From a virus, in IMG/VR virus record IMGVR_UViG_3300044489_000172, positions 1 through 21,879 of that record: a DNA stretch of 21,879 nucleotides; one strand, 5' to 3'. The notes beneath the pieces are model-generated. The model saw nothing but the letters and a program-made list of their open reading frames with translations, was not told where the DNA came from and did no database searches. Position numbers and translations under genes: made by a program. Positions 7,390 through 16,100 of the stretch are shown here, in pieces; the stretch's first letter is position 1; each line of letters starts with the position of its first letter.

Positions 7390-9674
7390 TGCCCGACCAG
7401 CGGATCACGTTCGCCGACTTCCGTGGGATGGACCAGAGGACGCCGGCGGATCAACTGGGTCCACAGGTGGCGCGCTCCATCCAGAACCTCTACCTGGATC
7501 GGGGCGCGCTACGCTTGAGGAGTGGGCGGAGCAAGCACAACAGCTCCGAGGTCTCGGGCGGGGCGGTGCAGGGGTTGCACAAGTACTACCCCATCTCCGG
7601 CACGGACAAGGTGCTGATCGTGGTGGGCGGCAAGCTCTACCACGCCAGCGCGGGGACCTTCACGGAGGTGAAGGACACCACTGCGCCGACTCCGCAAAGC
7701 CTGGCGGCCGGCTCGGGCGACGTGCACTTCGTGACGTTCAACGACAAGGTGTACTTCGTCTCGGGGAGTGGGGGGCCCTGGTACTACGACGGGACCAACT
7801 GGTTCCTGATCAACGCGCCTGCGAAGCCTGCTGCGGCGCCTGTGCTGGAGCCGAGGTACACGGTTCTTGAGGACTGCAACGACACGACGAACTGGGCAAC
7901 GACGGACGCGGGCAACACGCCGATCGCGCAGGAGACGGCGATCAAGCGTATCGGTTCCGGCTCGCTGAAGATCAGCATCTCCTCCGGCAGTAGTCGCGGG
8001 GACCGTGTGTACTACGACAACACGACCGGCGTGGACCTGAGCGGGGTGCGCCAGATCGCCTTCTGGATGCGAGGGACGGTCACGGGTGCACTGGTCGCGT
8101 TCGGCATAGGGGAGACCTCGCCAGCAGGGGCGCCTTTCGACTACACCTGGACCATCGAGGTCATCGAGGCCAACACCTGGCAACTGGTCTTCGTGGATCT
8201 CACCGACATCGCCGACAGCAGCACGACATCTGGCGAGGGCAAGGACGCGATTCGCTACTGGGGCTTCGAGGTGCTGGAGGACGGTAGTGCGGCCACGGTC
8301 TACGTGGATCACATCGTCTACACGGGCGGGTTGGTCGGCCAGTACCTGTACCGCTACAGCTACTACAACCCGACCACGGGGCTTGAGGGAGAGAGCAGTT
8401 CCGATGCCCTCATCACAGTGGGGGACGGGCAGTACCAGTCGGTGCGTCTGAGGATGACGACCTCCGGCAGCGCTGCGAACGACATCAAGATCTACCGCAA
8501 GGGCGGGATCAGTTCCATCTGGCGCCATGTGGCGACGATGGACGACAGCGGTTCGGGGGTGCAGACCTACACCGACACCGACGCCGAGCACCTCCTGGGC
8601 GCGGAGGAGCCGACCGCCCGGGGGAACCCGCCGAGTGATGCTCGCTTCATCGCGCGCTTCAAGAACCGGATGGTGTACGCGCGGACCACGACGAACCCGG
8701 CGAAAATCTGGCTCTCGAACTACGAGTCGCCCGAGGTGGTGCCCGACCTCACGCTGCTGGAAACGGAGCCCAACGCCGGAGGTCACATCCGGGTGGCACA
8801 CGGCGAGGGCGACCACATTCGGGGTCTGTGCGTCTTCAACGACCGGCTGCTGATCTTCAAGCGCAACAGCATCTGGGCTCTGGTGGGGACGAACTTCCTG
8901 GACTTCACGCTGCAGTCCGTCACGCGGGACCTGGGGTGCATGAGCCACAAGAGCATCGCCCAGTACCAGAATGGGATCATCTGGTACACGGGGAAGGAGA
9001 TCGTGCTCTTCGACCAGAGTGGCTTCCGGGTCTTGAGTGACGCGGTGCAGGACCACTTGGACGACGTGCGCGACGGCTACCGCAACCAGTCCGTGGGCGT
9101 CATCTACAACATGCGCTACTACTTCTTCTACACGCCCACCGGCCAGACGCGGAACACGAAGTGCATCGTGTACGATCTGCGGGTGCAGGGGTGGGTGGAG
9201 CTGACGGGCTGGGAGATACAGTGCGCGCTGTCGTTGCGCGGGGACTCTGAGACGTGGAGCCTGTACTGCGGGGACTCGGCCTCCGGCTTCGTGTGGGATA
9301 GCGACACGGGGTTCACGGACAACACGGCAGCTATCCCGTGGTTGGTTCAGCTGGGGGACTTCACGGGCGGGAACCCGGTAGACGAGAAGGTCGTGACGGG
9401 GTACACGCTGGCGGTGAAGAATGCGGACGAGCTGGCGGTCGTGGAGGTGGACGCGGACCAGGGGCGCGCGAAGCTCCAGTACGTGCACTCGATGCGAAAC
9501 GAGAGGGCGGGCGACGAGGTGCCCGAGCAGACGCTGGTGCGGTACCGTCCGCGGCCGGCTCCGGGGCGCCAGTTGCGGATGGAGTTGAGTGGGTCGGCGG
9601 ATGAGGAGGTCGCGCTGTATCGAGTGGAAGCGGAGGTGCGCCTTGTCAGCAACCGAGCGCCGGTTGCCGGTTGA
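7389..9674 (+). CDS. Tail nozzle / tail stabilisation protein with carbohydrate-binding-like insert
   Basis: A 761-residue tail protein. The start is the ATG at 7389, which overlaps the adaptor stop (TGATG); an earlier in-frame start would lie inside the adaptor gene. Residues 1-155 contain repeated short strands ending in VYFVSGSG, like the start of a beta-propeller. Residues about 155-315 look like a galactose-binding/CBM jelly roll: NDTTNW near the start, GSGSLKIS, VDLSGVRQIAFWMRG, TWQLVFVDLTDI and a final VYVDHIVY. Residues about 316-420 resemble a fibronectin-like segment (YLYRYSYYN, GLEGESS). The rest resumes propeller-type strands (CVFNDRLLIFKRNSIWAL), as in P22 gp10-like and T7 gp12-like nozzle proteins. 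The propeller/nozzle call is strong; sugar binding is inferred. Confidence 0.83.
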   Translation: MPDQRITFADFRGMDQRTPADQLGPQVARSIQNLYLDRGALRLRSGRSKHNSSEVSGGAVQGLHKYYPISGTDKVLIVVGGKLYHASAGTFTEVKDTTAPTPQSLAAGSGDVHFVTFNDKVYFVSGSGGPWYYDGTNWFLINAPAKPAAAPVLEPRYTVLEDCNDTTNWATTDAGNTPIAQETAIKRIGSGSLKISISSGSSRGDRVYYDNTTGVDLSGVRQIAFWMRGTVTGALVAFGIGETSPAGAPFDYTWTIEVIEANTWQLVFVDLTDIADSSTTSGEGKDAIRYWGFEVLEDGSAATVYVDHIVYTGGLVGQYLYRYSYYNPTTGLEGESSSDALITVGDGQYQSVRLRMTTSGSAANDIKIYRKGGISSIWRHVATMDDSGSGVQTYTDTDAEHLLGAEEPTARGNPPSDARFIARFKNRMVYARTTTNPAKIWLSNYESPEVVPDLTLLETEPNAGGHIRVAHGEGDHIRGLCVFNDRLLIFKRNSIWALVGTNFLDFTLQSVTRDLGCMSHKSIAQYQNGIIWYTGKEIVLFDQSGFRVLSDAVQDHLDDVRDGYRNQSVGVIYNMRYYFFYTPTGQTRNTKCIVYDLRVQGWVELTGWEIQCALSLRGDSETWSLYCGDSASGFVWDSDTGFTDNTAAIPWLVQLGDFTGGNPVDEKVVTGYTLAVKNADELAVVEVDADQGRAKLQYVHSMRNERAGDEVPEQTLVRYRPRPAPGRQLRMELSGSADEEVALYRVEAEVRLVSNRAPVAG
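9632..9638 (+). promoter_or_regulatory. Ribosome binding site that sets a TTG start
   Basis: GGAGGTG lies 4 bases before a TTG codon at 9643 (6 bases counted from the GGAGG core) inside the 3' end of the nozzle gene. The other in-frame candidates, GTG 9589 and ATG 9601, have no comparable site. This decides the start of the overlapping small gene. Confidence 0.6.
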
Positions 9675-9846
9675 GATCGGCTTCAACCCGCTGGTGGATG
9701 AGTACCAGTCCGAGGAGCGGCCGCCACGGCTGAGGACCGAGAAGCCCACTGAGCCGCGCCAAGGGATGATGTGGCTGGACAAGGAGAACCGCAGGATCGA
9801 AGTCTACGTGAACGGGGAGTGGCTGTACCTCTTCCTGTCCGGTTAG
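9643..9846 (+). CDS. Small tail-associated protein, TTG start
   Basis: A 67-residue protein that overlaps the last 32 bases of the nozzle gene. Starting at TTG 9643 gives a product beginning MSATERRLPVEIGF. The C-terminal third, with QGMMWLDKENRRIEVYVNG then EWLYLF, has the look of a short beta-hairpin unit often found in phage tail and fibre proteins (Trp, Asp, Asn-Gly turns and a Trp-containing last strand). It may be a tail tip, plug or fibre-attachment peptide. No named family is recognised. Its tight coupling to the nozzle gene supports a stoichiometric tail role. Confidence 0.65.
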   Translation: MSATERRLPVEIGFNPLVDEYQSEERPPRLRTEKPTEPRQGMMWLDKENRRIEVYVNGEWLYLFLSG

Positions 9847-9855
9847 GAGTCGGTG

Positions 9856-10896
9856 ATGGGAGCGCTCTTTGGCAGTAGTGATCCTGGGGGTGCCGGCGCG
9901 ATGTCGGCCCAGGCGCAGCAGATGCTGATGCGGATGGCGCGGCAGCAGTGGGACATCGCGCGGCCTGGGGTGCAGAACTACTGGGACCAGCAGATCTGGC
10001 AGTCGGGGATGTCGCGGGAGCTGGTGCCCTGGTTGGTGCAGACCTTCGTGGATCGGTACGGTGGGACGCCGAACGTGCGCTACCAGATACCGGGGCTCTC
10101 TCCGGAGTCTCCTGGCCCTGGGGAGTCGGCGCCTACGACACCTGTGCGCGGCCCTGCCCCTCGCCCGCCGGGCGGCGGGGACGTTGCGTCGGTAGCGGAT
10201 CAGCGGAACACCGGGTGGCGCATCGACCCCTTCCCGAACGCGCCTGCGCCCACACCGAGTCCAGCACCTACGCCTCCGCCGGCACCTCCGCCCACGCCTC
10301 CGCCGGCGAACCAGCCGCAGTTCGACTTGCCTCCACGGGGTGGGGTGGGGACCTTCGACACGACGCTCTACGACCTGGAGCGCCAGATCATGGAGCAGAG
10401 CCGCACGAACATCGAGCGGTTCGGGCGCCAGAACATGGACATGCTCCAGCAGAACCTGGGGAGTCGGTTCGGGATCAGCGGGGCGTCGGGGAGCCTGGCG
10501 GCGGGGGCGAGCGCGGAGCTGGCCGGGAAGATGAACGAGCAGTACATCGGGGCGCAGCAGCAGGTAACGTCGCAGATGCTGGGGTTGCAGCAGGCTCGGG
10601 AGGCAGCGTTGGCGGGGATCATCATGCCGATGATGGGTCTGGACCCGAGCGCGGTGTCGTGGGCGAGCGCGAACGCGAACCAGGCGTTGCAGGGTAGCGC
10701 GCAGGTGGGGGCGCAGTTGGCAGCGCAGGCGGCGCAGCGGAAGCAGGCGTTGTGGGGGAGCTTGCTGGGGTTGGGGCAGGCATTCGGTGCGGGCGCGTTC
10801 GGGGACCTCTTCAGTGGCGGGGCGTCGTACCCGATTGTGGGAAGCACGGTTCCGGGGACTCCACCGTCGTACTACAACAATCCTCTGAACCCATGA
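9856..10896 (+). CDS. Putative DNA-ejection (internal virion) protein with proline-rich linker
   Basis: A 346-residue protein. ATG 9856 is used because AGGAG (9845-9849) is 6 bases upstream; GTG 9853 would be too close. Three parts are visible: an N-terminal helical, Met/Gln-rich region (residues 1-80), a Pro/Ala/Thr-rich linker (about 81-161) with repeated APTP and PPPAP units, and a long Ala/Gln/Gly-rich helical region (about 165-330) ending in a hydrophobic Gly/Ala segment. This composition, and its place between nozzle and the giant virion protein, match small ejection proteins of podoviruses (T7 gp14 or P22 gp7 type) that enter the host envelope. No sequence motif proves it. Confidence 0.68.
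   Translation: MGALFGSSDPGGAGAMSAQAQQMLMRMARQQWDIARPGVQNYWDQQIWQSGMSRELVPWLVQTFVDRYGGTPNVRYQIPGLSPESPGPGESAPTTPVRGPAPRPPGGGDVASVADQRNTGWRIDPFPNAPAPTPSPAPTPPPAPPPTPPPANQPQFDLPPRGGVGTFDTTLYDLERQIMEQSRTNIERFGRQNMDMLQQNLGSRFGISGASGSLAAGASAELAGKMNEQYIGAQQQVTSQMLGLQQAREAALAGIIMPMMGLDPSAVSWASANANQALQGSAQVGAQLAAQAAQRKQALWGSLLGLGQAFGAGAFGDLFSGGASYPIVGSTVPGTPPSYYNNPLNP
10270..10307 (+). repeat. Short direct repeats coding the proline-rich linker
   Basis: The 14-base unit ACGCCTCCGCCGGC occurs at 10270-10283 and again at 10294-10307, a 24-base period that keeps frame and encodes alternating Pro/Ala/Thr. Slippage here could lengthen or shorten the linker by whole codons. Confidence 0.7.
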
Positions 10897-10906
10897 GGGG
10901 TGAACC

Positions 10907-12124
10907 ATGAACGAGCTCTTCTCGTTGGCGGCCGGGTACGCGCAGGGTCGCGTGCAGCGTCAGCAGATGGAGCAGGAGCAGAAGAACTGGGAGCGACAGC
11001 AGACGCTCTCGGAAGAGCTTGGACGCCGGGGGGCAACGGTCCAAGAGCGCGGGGCGACGGTTCAGGAGCGTGGAGCCGATCTGGCGCAGCAGGCTCAGAC
11101 GTTTCAGGAGTGGGCCTTCGGCCAGATACCGGCAGAGCAGCGAGAGGCGTTTCGCATTCAGGAGCTTGGGATTGAGCGGGACTTTGAAGCCACGTTGAGG
11201 GGCCAGGACTTCGACAAGATGGCTCGTGACGGATCGCTCAAGGAGATGATCCGGCAGTTTGACGAGACGATGTCGAAGATCAGCATCCCGGAACTTCAGA
11301 TGAGACAAGACGCCGAAGGTCGGGCGAAGATGTTGTTCTCGTTCGATCGGGCTATCAAGATGGCCGAGACTATCGGGGCATGGGTGCGGGAGAGGTACAA
11401 CGTCGCGACGCTGAACGACAGGATTGAGCTGTCGAAGCTCGCGGGTCTTGCTGCGAAGATGCAGCTCGATGCCGAGAGGCTGAAGTTGCAGTCGCTCCCT
11501 GCCGACCTCGCTGCCGAGTTGTACTTCAAGAAGGCTCAGGGGTACGCCACCAGGAGACAGGGTGACATGACGACGGAGCAGATCATCACCGAGAGGGCTC
11601 TTCGTCCGTACCGGGAGAGCGGGATGATCTCCGAGCAGGCTTACCAAGCTGCGATGGCGGATGCGGCGCAACAGAATGCTGCCACGGGGGCCTACAGCGC
11701 GGAAACGGAACGCATGGGGGTTATCTTGGGGGGGGACAGGAACTCGGGGGGGTTGACGAACCAGCTCGTGACCGCCTTTCAGGATGTGGACGAGACAGCG
11801 CAAGCCTTCAAACTTCTCCAGGGTAGCGGGAAGGCTTCTGAGGGCGAGTTGTCCGCTGCTGCTAGTAGCGTTGGTGATGCCCGGAGGCGGCTTGCAGTAC
11901 TGCTCGACAAGCTCGGTGTGGTCTATGACCCATACACCAAGCAGGTCGATGGTGTTCCGATAGACGTCTTCCGCAAGAACCTGGTCCAGGGAAAGTCGGA
12001 GGGAGCGTCGAGAGGGATTGGTCCGCGACCGGCAATCGTTGACCCCGATCTGCAGTCACAGTATCGGGTGGACAGAGAGGGACGCCTCATCAAGCGGCCC
12101 GAACCTACGAGCATGAACTTCTGA
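10907..12124 (+). CDS. Putative internal virion / ejection protein, coiled coil
   Basis: A 405-residue hydrophilic protein, rich in Gln, Glu and Arg, almost wholly helical. Residues 11-60 form a strongly charged coiled coil that contains two exact seven-residue repeats, RGATVQE at 41-47 and 48-54, followed by a degenerate third copy. There is no membrane segment. It follows the preceding ejection candidate by 10 bases, with GAGGGGTG before the ATG, and precedes the hydrolase and giant virion protein, which matches the medium-sized ejection protein of podoviruses (T7 gp15 position). Runs of eight and seven G lie in codons near residues 274-282. The role is assigned by order and composition only. 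Confidence 0.65.
   Translation: MNELFSLAAGYAQGRVQRQQMEQEQKNWERQQTLSEELGRRGATVQERGATVQERGADLAQQAQTFQEWAFGQIPAEQREAFRIQELGIERDFEATLRGQDFDKMARDGSLKEMIRQFDETMSKISIPELQMRQDAEGRAKMLFSFDRAIKMAETIGAWVRERYNVATLNDRIELSKLAGLAAKMQLDAERLKLQSLPADLAAELYFKKAQGYATRRQGDMTTEQIITERALRPYRESGMISEQAYQAAMADAAQQNAATGAYSAETERMGVILGGDRNSGGLTNQLVTAFQDVDETAQAFKLLQGSGKASEGELSAAASSVGDARRRLAVLLDKLGVVYDPYTKQVDGVPIDVFRKNLVQGKSEGASRGIGPRPAIVDPDLQSQYRVDREGRLIKRPEPTSMNF
11027..11068 (+). repeat. Tandem 21-bp heptad repeat
   Basis: Two adjacent 21-base units (11027-11047 and 11048-11068) each encode RGATVQE. They differ at a few synonymous positions, so the peptide repeat is kept while the DNA has drifted. One unit is one coiled-coil heptad. 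Confidence 0.75.
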
Positions 12125-12408
12125 TGATCGAGCTACCGAACAGCCAGTCGATCACCGGGGCGGGGCGCGGCCAGGGGCGAGACACAGCCACCGGCCGCTT
12201 CTCGCGCAAGCCTGGGATGCAGGGGCAGTTGCTCCAGCATCTTGCAGGTCCGAAGCCCACCGGACATGCGCTTATCTGGAGCATCCTGGAGCGTAGCGCT
12301 CCGCGCGTTTCTGGGCTACTCCAGGCGCTTGCGGGTGCCGGAGTGGCACAAGGGGGCGGGGCCTCGTCAACAGGCCCACAGAATGGCTCAGAACGCCTGC
12401 TACGGTAG
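12124..12408 (+). CDS. Small Gly/Ala-rich protein of unknown function
   Basis: A 94-residue protein whose ATG overlaps the previous stop (TGATG), so it is probably made by re-initiation. The first 45 residues are basic and polar (SITGAGRGQGRDTATGRFSR region). Residues about 48-80 are more hydrophobic and end in a Gly/Ala-rich helix-like stretch (LLQALAGAGVAQGGG). It stops 11 bases before the hydrolase gene. A small envelope-interacting component of the ejection apparatus is possible but nothing in the sequence shows it, and I do not recognise a family. Confidence 0.65.
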   Translation: MIELPNSQSITGAGRGQGRDTATGRFSRKPGMQGQLLQHLAGPKPTGHALIWSILERSAPRVSGLLQALAGAGVAQGGGASSTGPQNGSERLLR

Positions 12409-12419
12409 GGGGTAGTAGG

Positions 12420-13181
12420 ATGTCCGACCTTCCGTTCGCCGGAAGCTCAGTCGCGGGCAGGCCCAAGGGGCCTCCACGACCGTCTGTTCCTCAGTCGGTG
12501 CGGGCTCCTGCGGGACCGGCGCGGCCGTCGATGCCCTCTCCTGCCGGAGCGGTGATCGTGGGAAGCTGGAAGACCGCCGGAGGAACCCCGCGCTACAGCG
12601 AGGACCCCATCGACTGGGGGAATGCTGTCATCTGGCGCTTCCCGGACGAGACCCGCAAGAAGCTGTTCGGAGGCCTCGTCGAGTACGGGCGTACAGGTCG
12701 GCTCACCGAGGGCGGAAGCCGCTGTGCGGCCTGGGTGCAGCGATTGGGCGTCAAGGTTGGGGCGCCCGGGTTCTACCAGGGCATGGGCAACGCGAACTCG
12801 ATGGGTGGTGCACTGGCGCAGGCGGGTGGTGTGCGGGTGACGGATGGAACCGTGTTGCCCGGGGATGTCGTGCAGTACGTGAGAGGGCACGGGCGCTACG
12901 GGCACATCGGGATCGCTGCGGGGATGGGCCGTGGGCAGACCTACCGTCCGGCTCCCCCTCAGCAACGGGTGAGCGTCAGTCGGAGGATAGGCCGTGTGGC
13001 GCGCAACTGGACCCCGCCCGAGATCATCAACCGACAGCCCGACCCGATGCAGGAACTCATGGTGCAGTCCAGGCTGACGCGGGAGCCGGAACTGAGCATG
13101 GGCGAGAGGACCATCCTCGGCCAGATCGCGCAGATGGTGCCAGACGTGGCGGGCATTCTGGAACGGCTCTTCTTGGAGTAA
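12420..13181 (+). CDS. NlpC/P60- or CHAP-like peptidoglycan hydrolase
   Basis: A 253-residue protein with an N-terminal Pro-rich arm (residues 1-45) and a cysteine-peptidase core. The likely catalytic Cys102 lies in GGSRCAAWVQ, the family GD turn is at 148-149 (LPGDVVQYV), and the likely catalytic His162 lies in RYGHIGIA. Spacing and context match NlpC/P60 and CHAP enzymes, which cut peptide bonds or the amide bond of bacterial peptidoglycan. Residues about 205-253 are a helical C-terminal extension. Its place between ejection-protein genes suggests a virion enzyme that opens the wall for DNA entry, like the lytic domain of T7 gp16, rather than the release endolysin. No other wall hydrolase is visible here, so it could serve for lysis too. 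Confidence 0.8.
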   Translation: MSDLPFAGSSVAGRPKGPPRPSVPQSVRAPAGPARPSMPSPAGAVIVGSWKTAGGTPRYSEDPIDWGNAVIWRFPDETRKKLFGGLVEYGRTGRLTEGGSRCAAWVQRLGVKVGAPGFYQGMGNANSMGGALAQAGGVRVTDGTVLPGDVVQYVRGHGRYGHIGIAAGMGRGQTYRPAPPQQRVSVSRRIGRVARNWTPPEIINRQPDPMQELMVQSRLTREPELSMGERTILGQIAQMVPDVAGILERLFLE

Positions 13182-13183
13182 CC

Positions 13184-16100
13184 ATGGGCTACGACCCGTA
13201 TGCGTCTACTGCTGGTATAGCAGACCTCATGCCGCTGCTCGGCGGGGGAGTCCCCTCTCCATCTCCCAGTGACCCGCTGAAGTCTCTGCGCGGGGAGTCT
13301 CTCCTCGGCAACCTCCTGGAAGAGTCCGACTTCCGCAAGCGTCAGCGCATGGAGCGTGGGTACTGGAACCCTCCGGCGTGGCTGAACGCGCTGGTCTACG
13401 CAGGCGTCGGAGCCCTGCCGGCCATGGCGGCCCATGAGGTCATCCAGTGGCACGCGAAGCGCGCGGCGCGTGGCCTGGACGAGGAGATGGGGTTCCAGGG
13501 GCGGCCTGTTGACTGGATCGAGGCACCCGCTGGAGCGGCCATGGCGGCGGCGGCCTTGGCGATTGGTCGTTGGCAGGACCGCGTGATCCCCGAGCCCGTT
13601 GCCCGGAGGAACGAGGCGCTGCAGGGGATGCGTCGGATCGCCTACGGGGCGGCGGATGCGTCCTTTGCGATGCAGGCAGCGCTCCCCGAGTTCATCCGGC
13701 AGTCGGCACTTGCGGTCTACAAGAAGGTCGCAGGGACCTACGACCCGCTCAACGATCAGCCGGTGATCTTGCCGAATGCCGAGGTCCTGCACACCTACCA
13801 CCCGGGCTGGGCTTCGACCACGTTGTACGACAACCAGGATGTGCTGGCAGCGCTAACTCCCTGGTCGAACCTGCTGGCCCCGGAGGGCAAGCCGGGGCTC
13901 GGGAACTGGATGGCGCGGAAGTGGCTGCGGATCGGCGTTGACATGCCGGGCGCCATGTTGCAGCACGTCGCCAAGATGCCGCGTGGAGAAGCGCTGGGCC
14001 TGGGCATGGACATCCTGCTGGACCCCTCGACCTACTTCTCCCCCAACGTGGGGAAGCTGCTCAAGGACAGCGGACTGAAGTTCGGGAGCAAGATCTCCCA
14101 GGTGTTGGAAGGGCGTTTGCGCTTCGCGGTAGCTGGGGCCGAGAACGCCGACGACCTGCTGCGTATCGAGCGGTCCTGGTCGTATCGCGCTAACCAGTGG
14201 ATGCTCCGACAGGATCAGGGCATTCGTCGTCTGCTGTGGCGAGGCTTTCACCTGCCGACGACAGCCGAGGAGGGGATGACCTACGAAGCCCTGGGTCAAG
14301 CCATCCAGCAGGCGACAGCCAATGCCGGGCATGTGTCGAGGTCTCTCGGGAACACACTGAAGGACATCCGCGAGATCGTGAAGACGAGACTCCCGGGGCG
14401 GTTGGTGGATCAGGTACCGGACACGACGAACGCGGAGTCGGTGCTGCGGTATCTCTACGAGAAGGCCGGCGAAACGTACAACAAGCCCTGGTGGCGTTAC
14501 GCCACGCGGGCAGGCAAGGACTGGCGCCCGGTCATTGAGCACATCGAGTCCCTGGTCCAGCGCGGGGGCTTCTCTGCCTGGGATCGCTTCATGGAAGAAG
14601 GCCCGAAGGTCATGGAGCGTCTCGGAGCAGTCGGCGAGGGTGAGAGTGCCAGCGAGGCTTTCCTCCGCCTCCTCAACAGCGACGACCTGGACGACCCCGC
14701 CGTGGGAGCCTTGCGCGATCTGCGGGACAGCGCGCTGAAGTCCCAGTGGGAGGATGTCGGCCAGAACTTCGGCGGCGAGGTTCGGAAGACCGTGGAGGAA
14801 GTCGCAGAGCGCTGGAAGCTCTACCAGCAGGACCTCGCTACTTCGCTCAACGCGATGCGAGTGATGGGGGGTGTGAGGCGCGAGCTTCTTCCGGCGATGC
14901 ACAGCTTCCGCAGCTACGCCTGGCACTATCGTCCGGAAGAGATGGCGGCCATGCTGGAGTTGAGTGACCCGCAGGCGGCCGCCGTGCTGGAGGGACGGAT
15001 TGGTGGGAAGGTTGGTCCGTTGGAGTTCCTGGGGATCGCCGACTCCCGACGCCCCCACGTGCGGAACTTCCGCCTCGTCAAGGGGCAGAACCCAGGACAG
15101 GGCCTGCTGAAGATGCGCGAGGCTTCCCCCGAGTTGGCGGAAGCTCTGGGCATCCTGAGCATGGAAGAGTCGGCGCTGTTGGAGGGGCGTTCCCAGGCCA
15201 ACCTCCAGGCACAAGCCATTCTGCGCGACCAGATACAGCAGATGGCGATCAGAGGAATGCCGGGCGTTCGCACCGTCGAGGAAGGCTGGGCGTGGGTGTT
15301 CCAGGGCTTGCCCCCCGAGGCGCTTCAGGAGTACGGAGTCAAGAGCTACACGGAGCTGTCGCGTCGCTTCTTCCCTGTGGTGCATGGGCGCAGTCGGGCG
15401 CAGGAAGTGACTGCCGTGATGAACCTCGTGGACAACAACTGGGAGTTCGCGAAGCAGGTGCTCGACCGTGACAGCATCCGCAAGTGGCGCTCGATGGCGT
15501 TTCCCGACAACAGCATGTACGGCTCCATCATGGGAGAGGGGCTCTTCCCGCGCGAGATTGTGGAGCGTCTGACCAGCAGCGAGTGGCATGTGAACCGCAA
15601 CTGGTACACGAACCTTGTGGCGAAGTGGCGCTTCGGGAAGGCGGTCTGGAACCTGGGCGGGCAGGCGCGCAACATCCTGTCCAACGTGATCCAGACCTAC
15701 AATGCCGTTGGCTTCCCGGTCTCGTTCAACGACCTGCGCGGCATCTGGCGCGACGACAGCGAATGGGCCCTGGCCCGCGAGGAGCTGGGCTCCAGCCGAG
15801 CGATGAGTTTCGAGGAGGGAGCGGGTTTCGCCAACGGGCTAAGGAAGAACTTCGCCCGTCACGCGGACAAGATCACCTGGTCCAGCGAACTGAAGGAGGC
15901 GCTCGACCCGATCTTCGACAGCTTCGGTCGGATGTGGGCCTTCTCGGAAGACACGCAGTCCGCGGTCCCGCACAAGTACATCTTCGAGCGCCTGATGGAG
16001 CGCTTCCAGAAGGCCGGTGGCGCCATCGTGGGGGCTCCCGATCTCCACAGTGACCTGTCGCAGGAGTTCGTGAAGCGTGGTGGGCGTATCCTGGAGGAGA

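Noticed and set aside
7509-9782. 757-codon open frame on the minus strand opposite the nozzle gene
   Set aside because: Its translation is Arg/His/Val-rich with no domain pattern. It is an antisense shadow of a G/C-ending codon gene; the plus-strand frame has recognisable tail domains and coupled starts.
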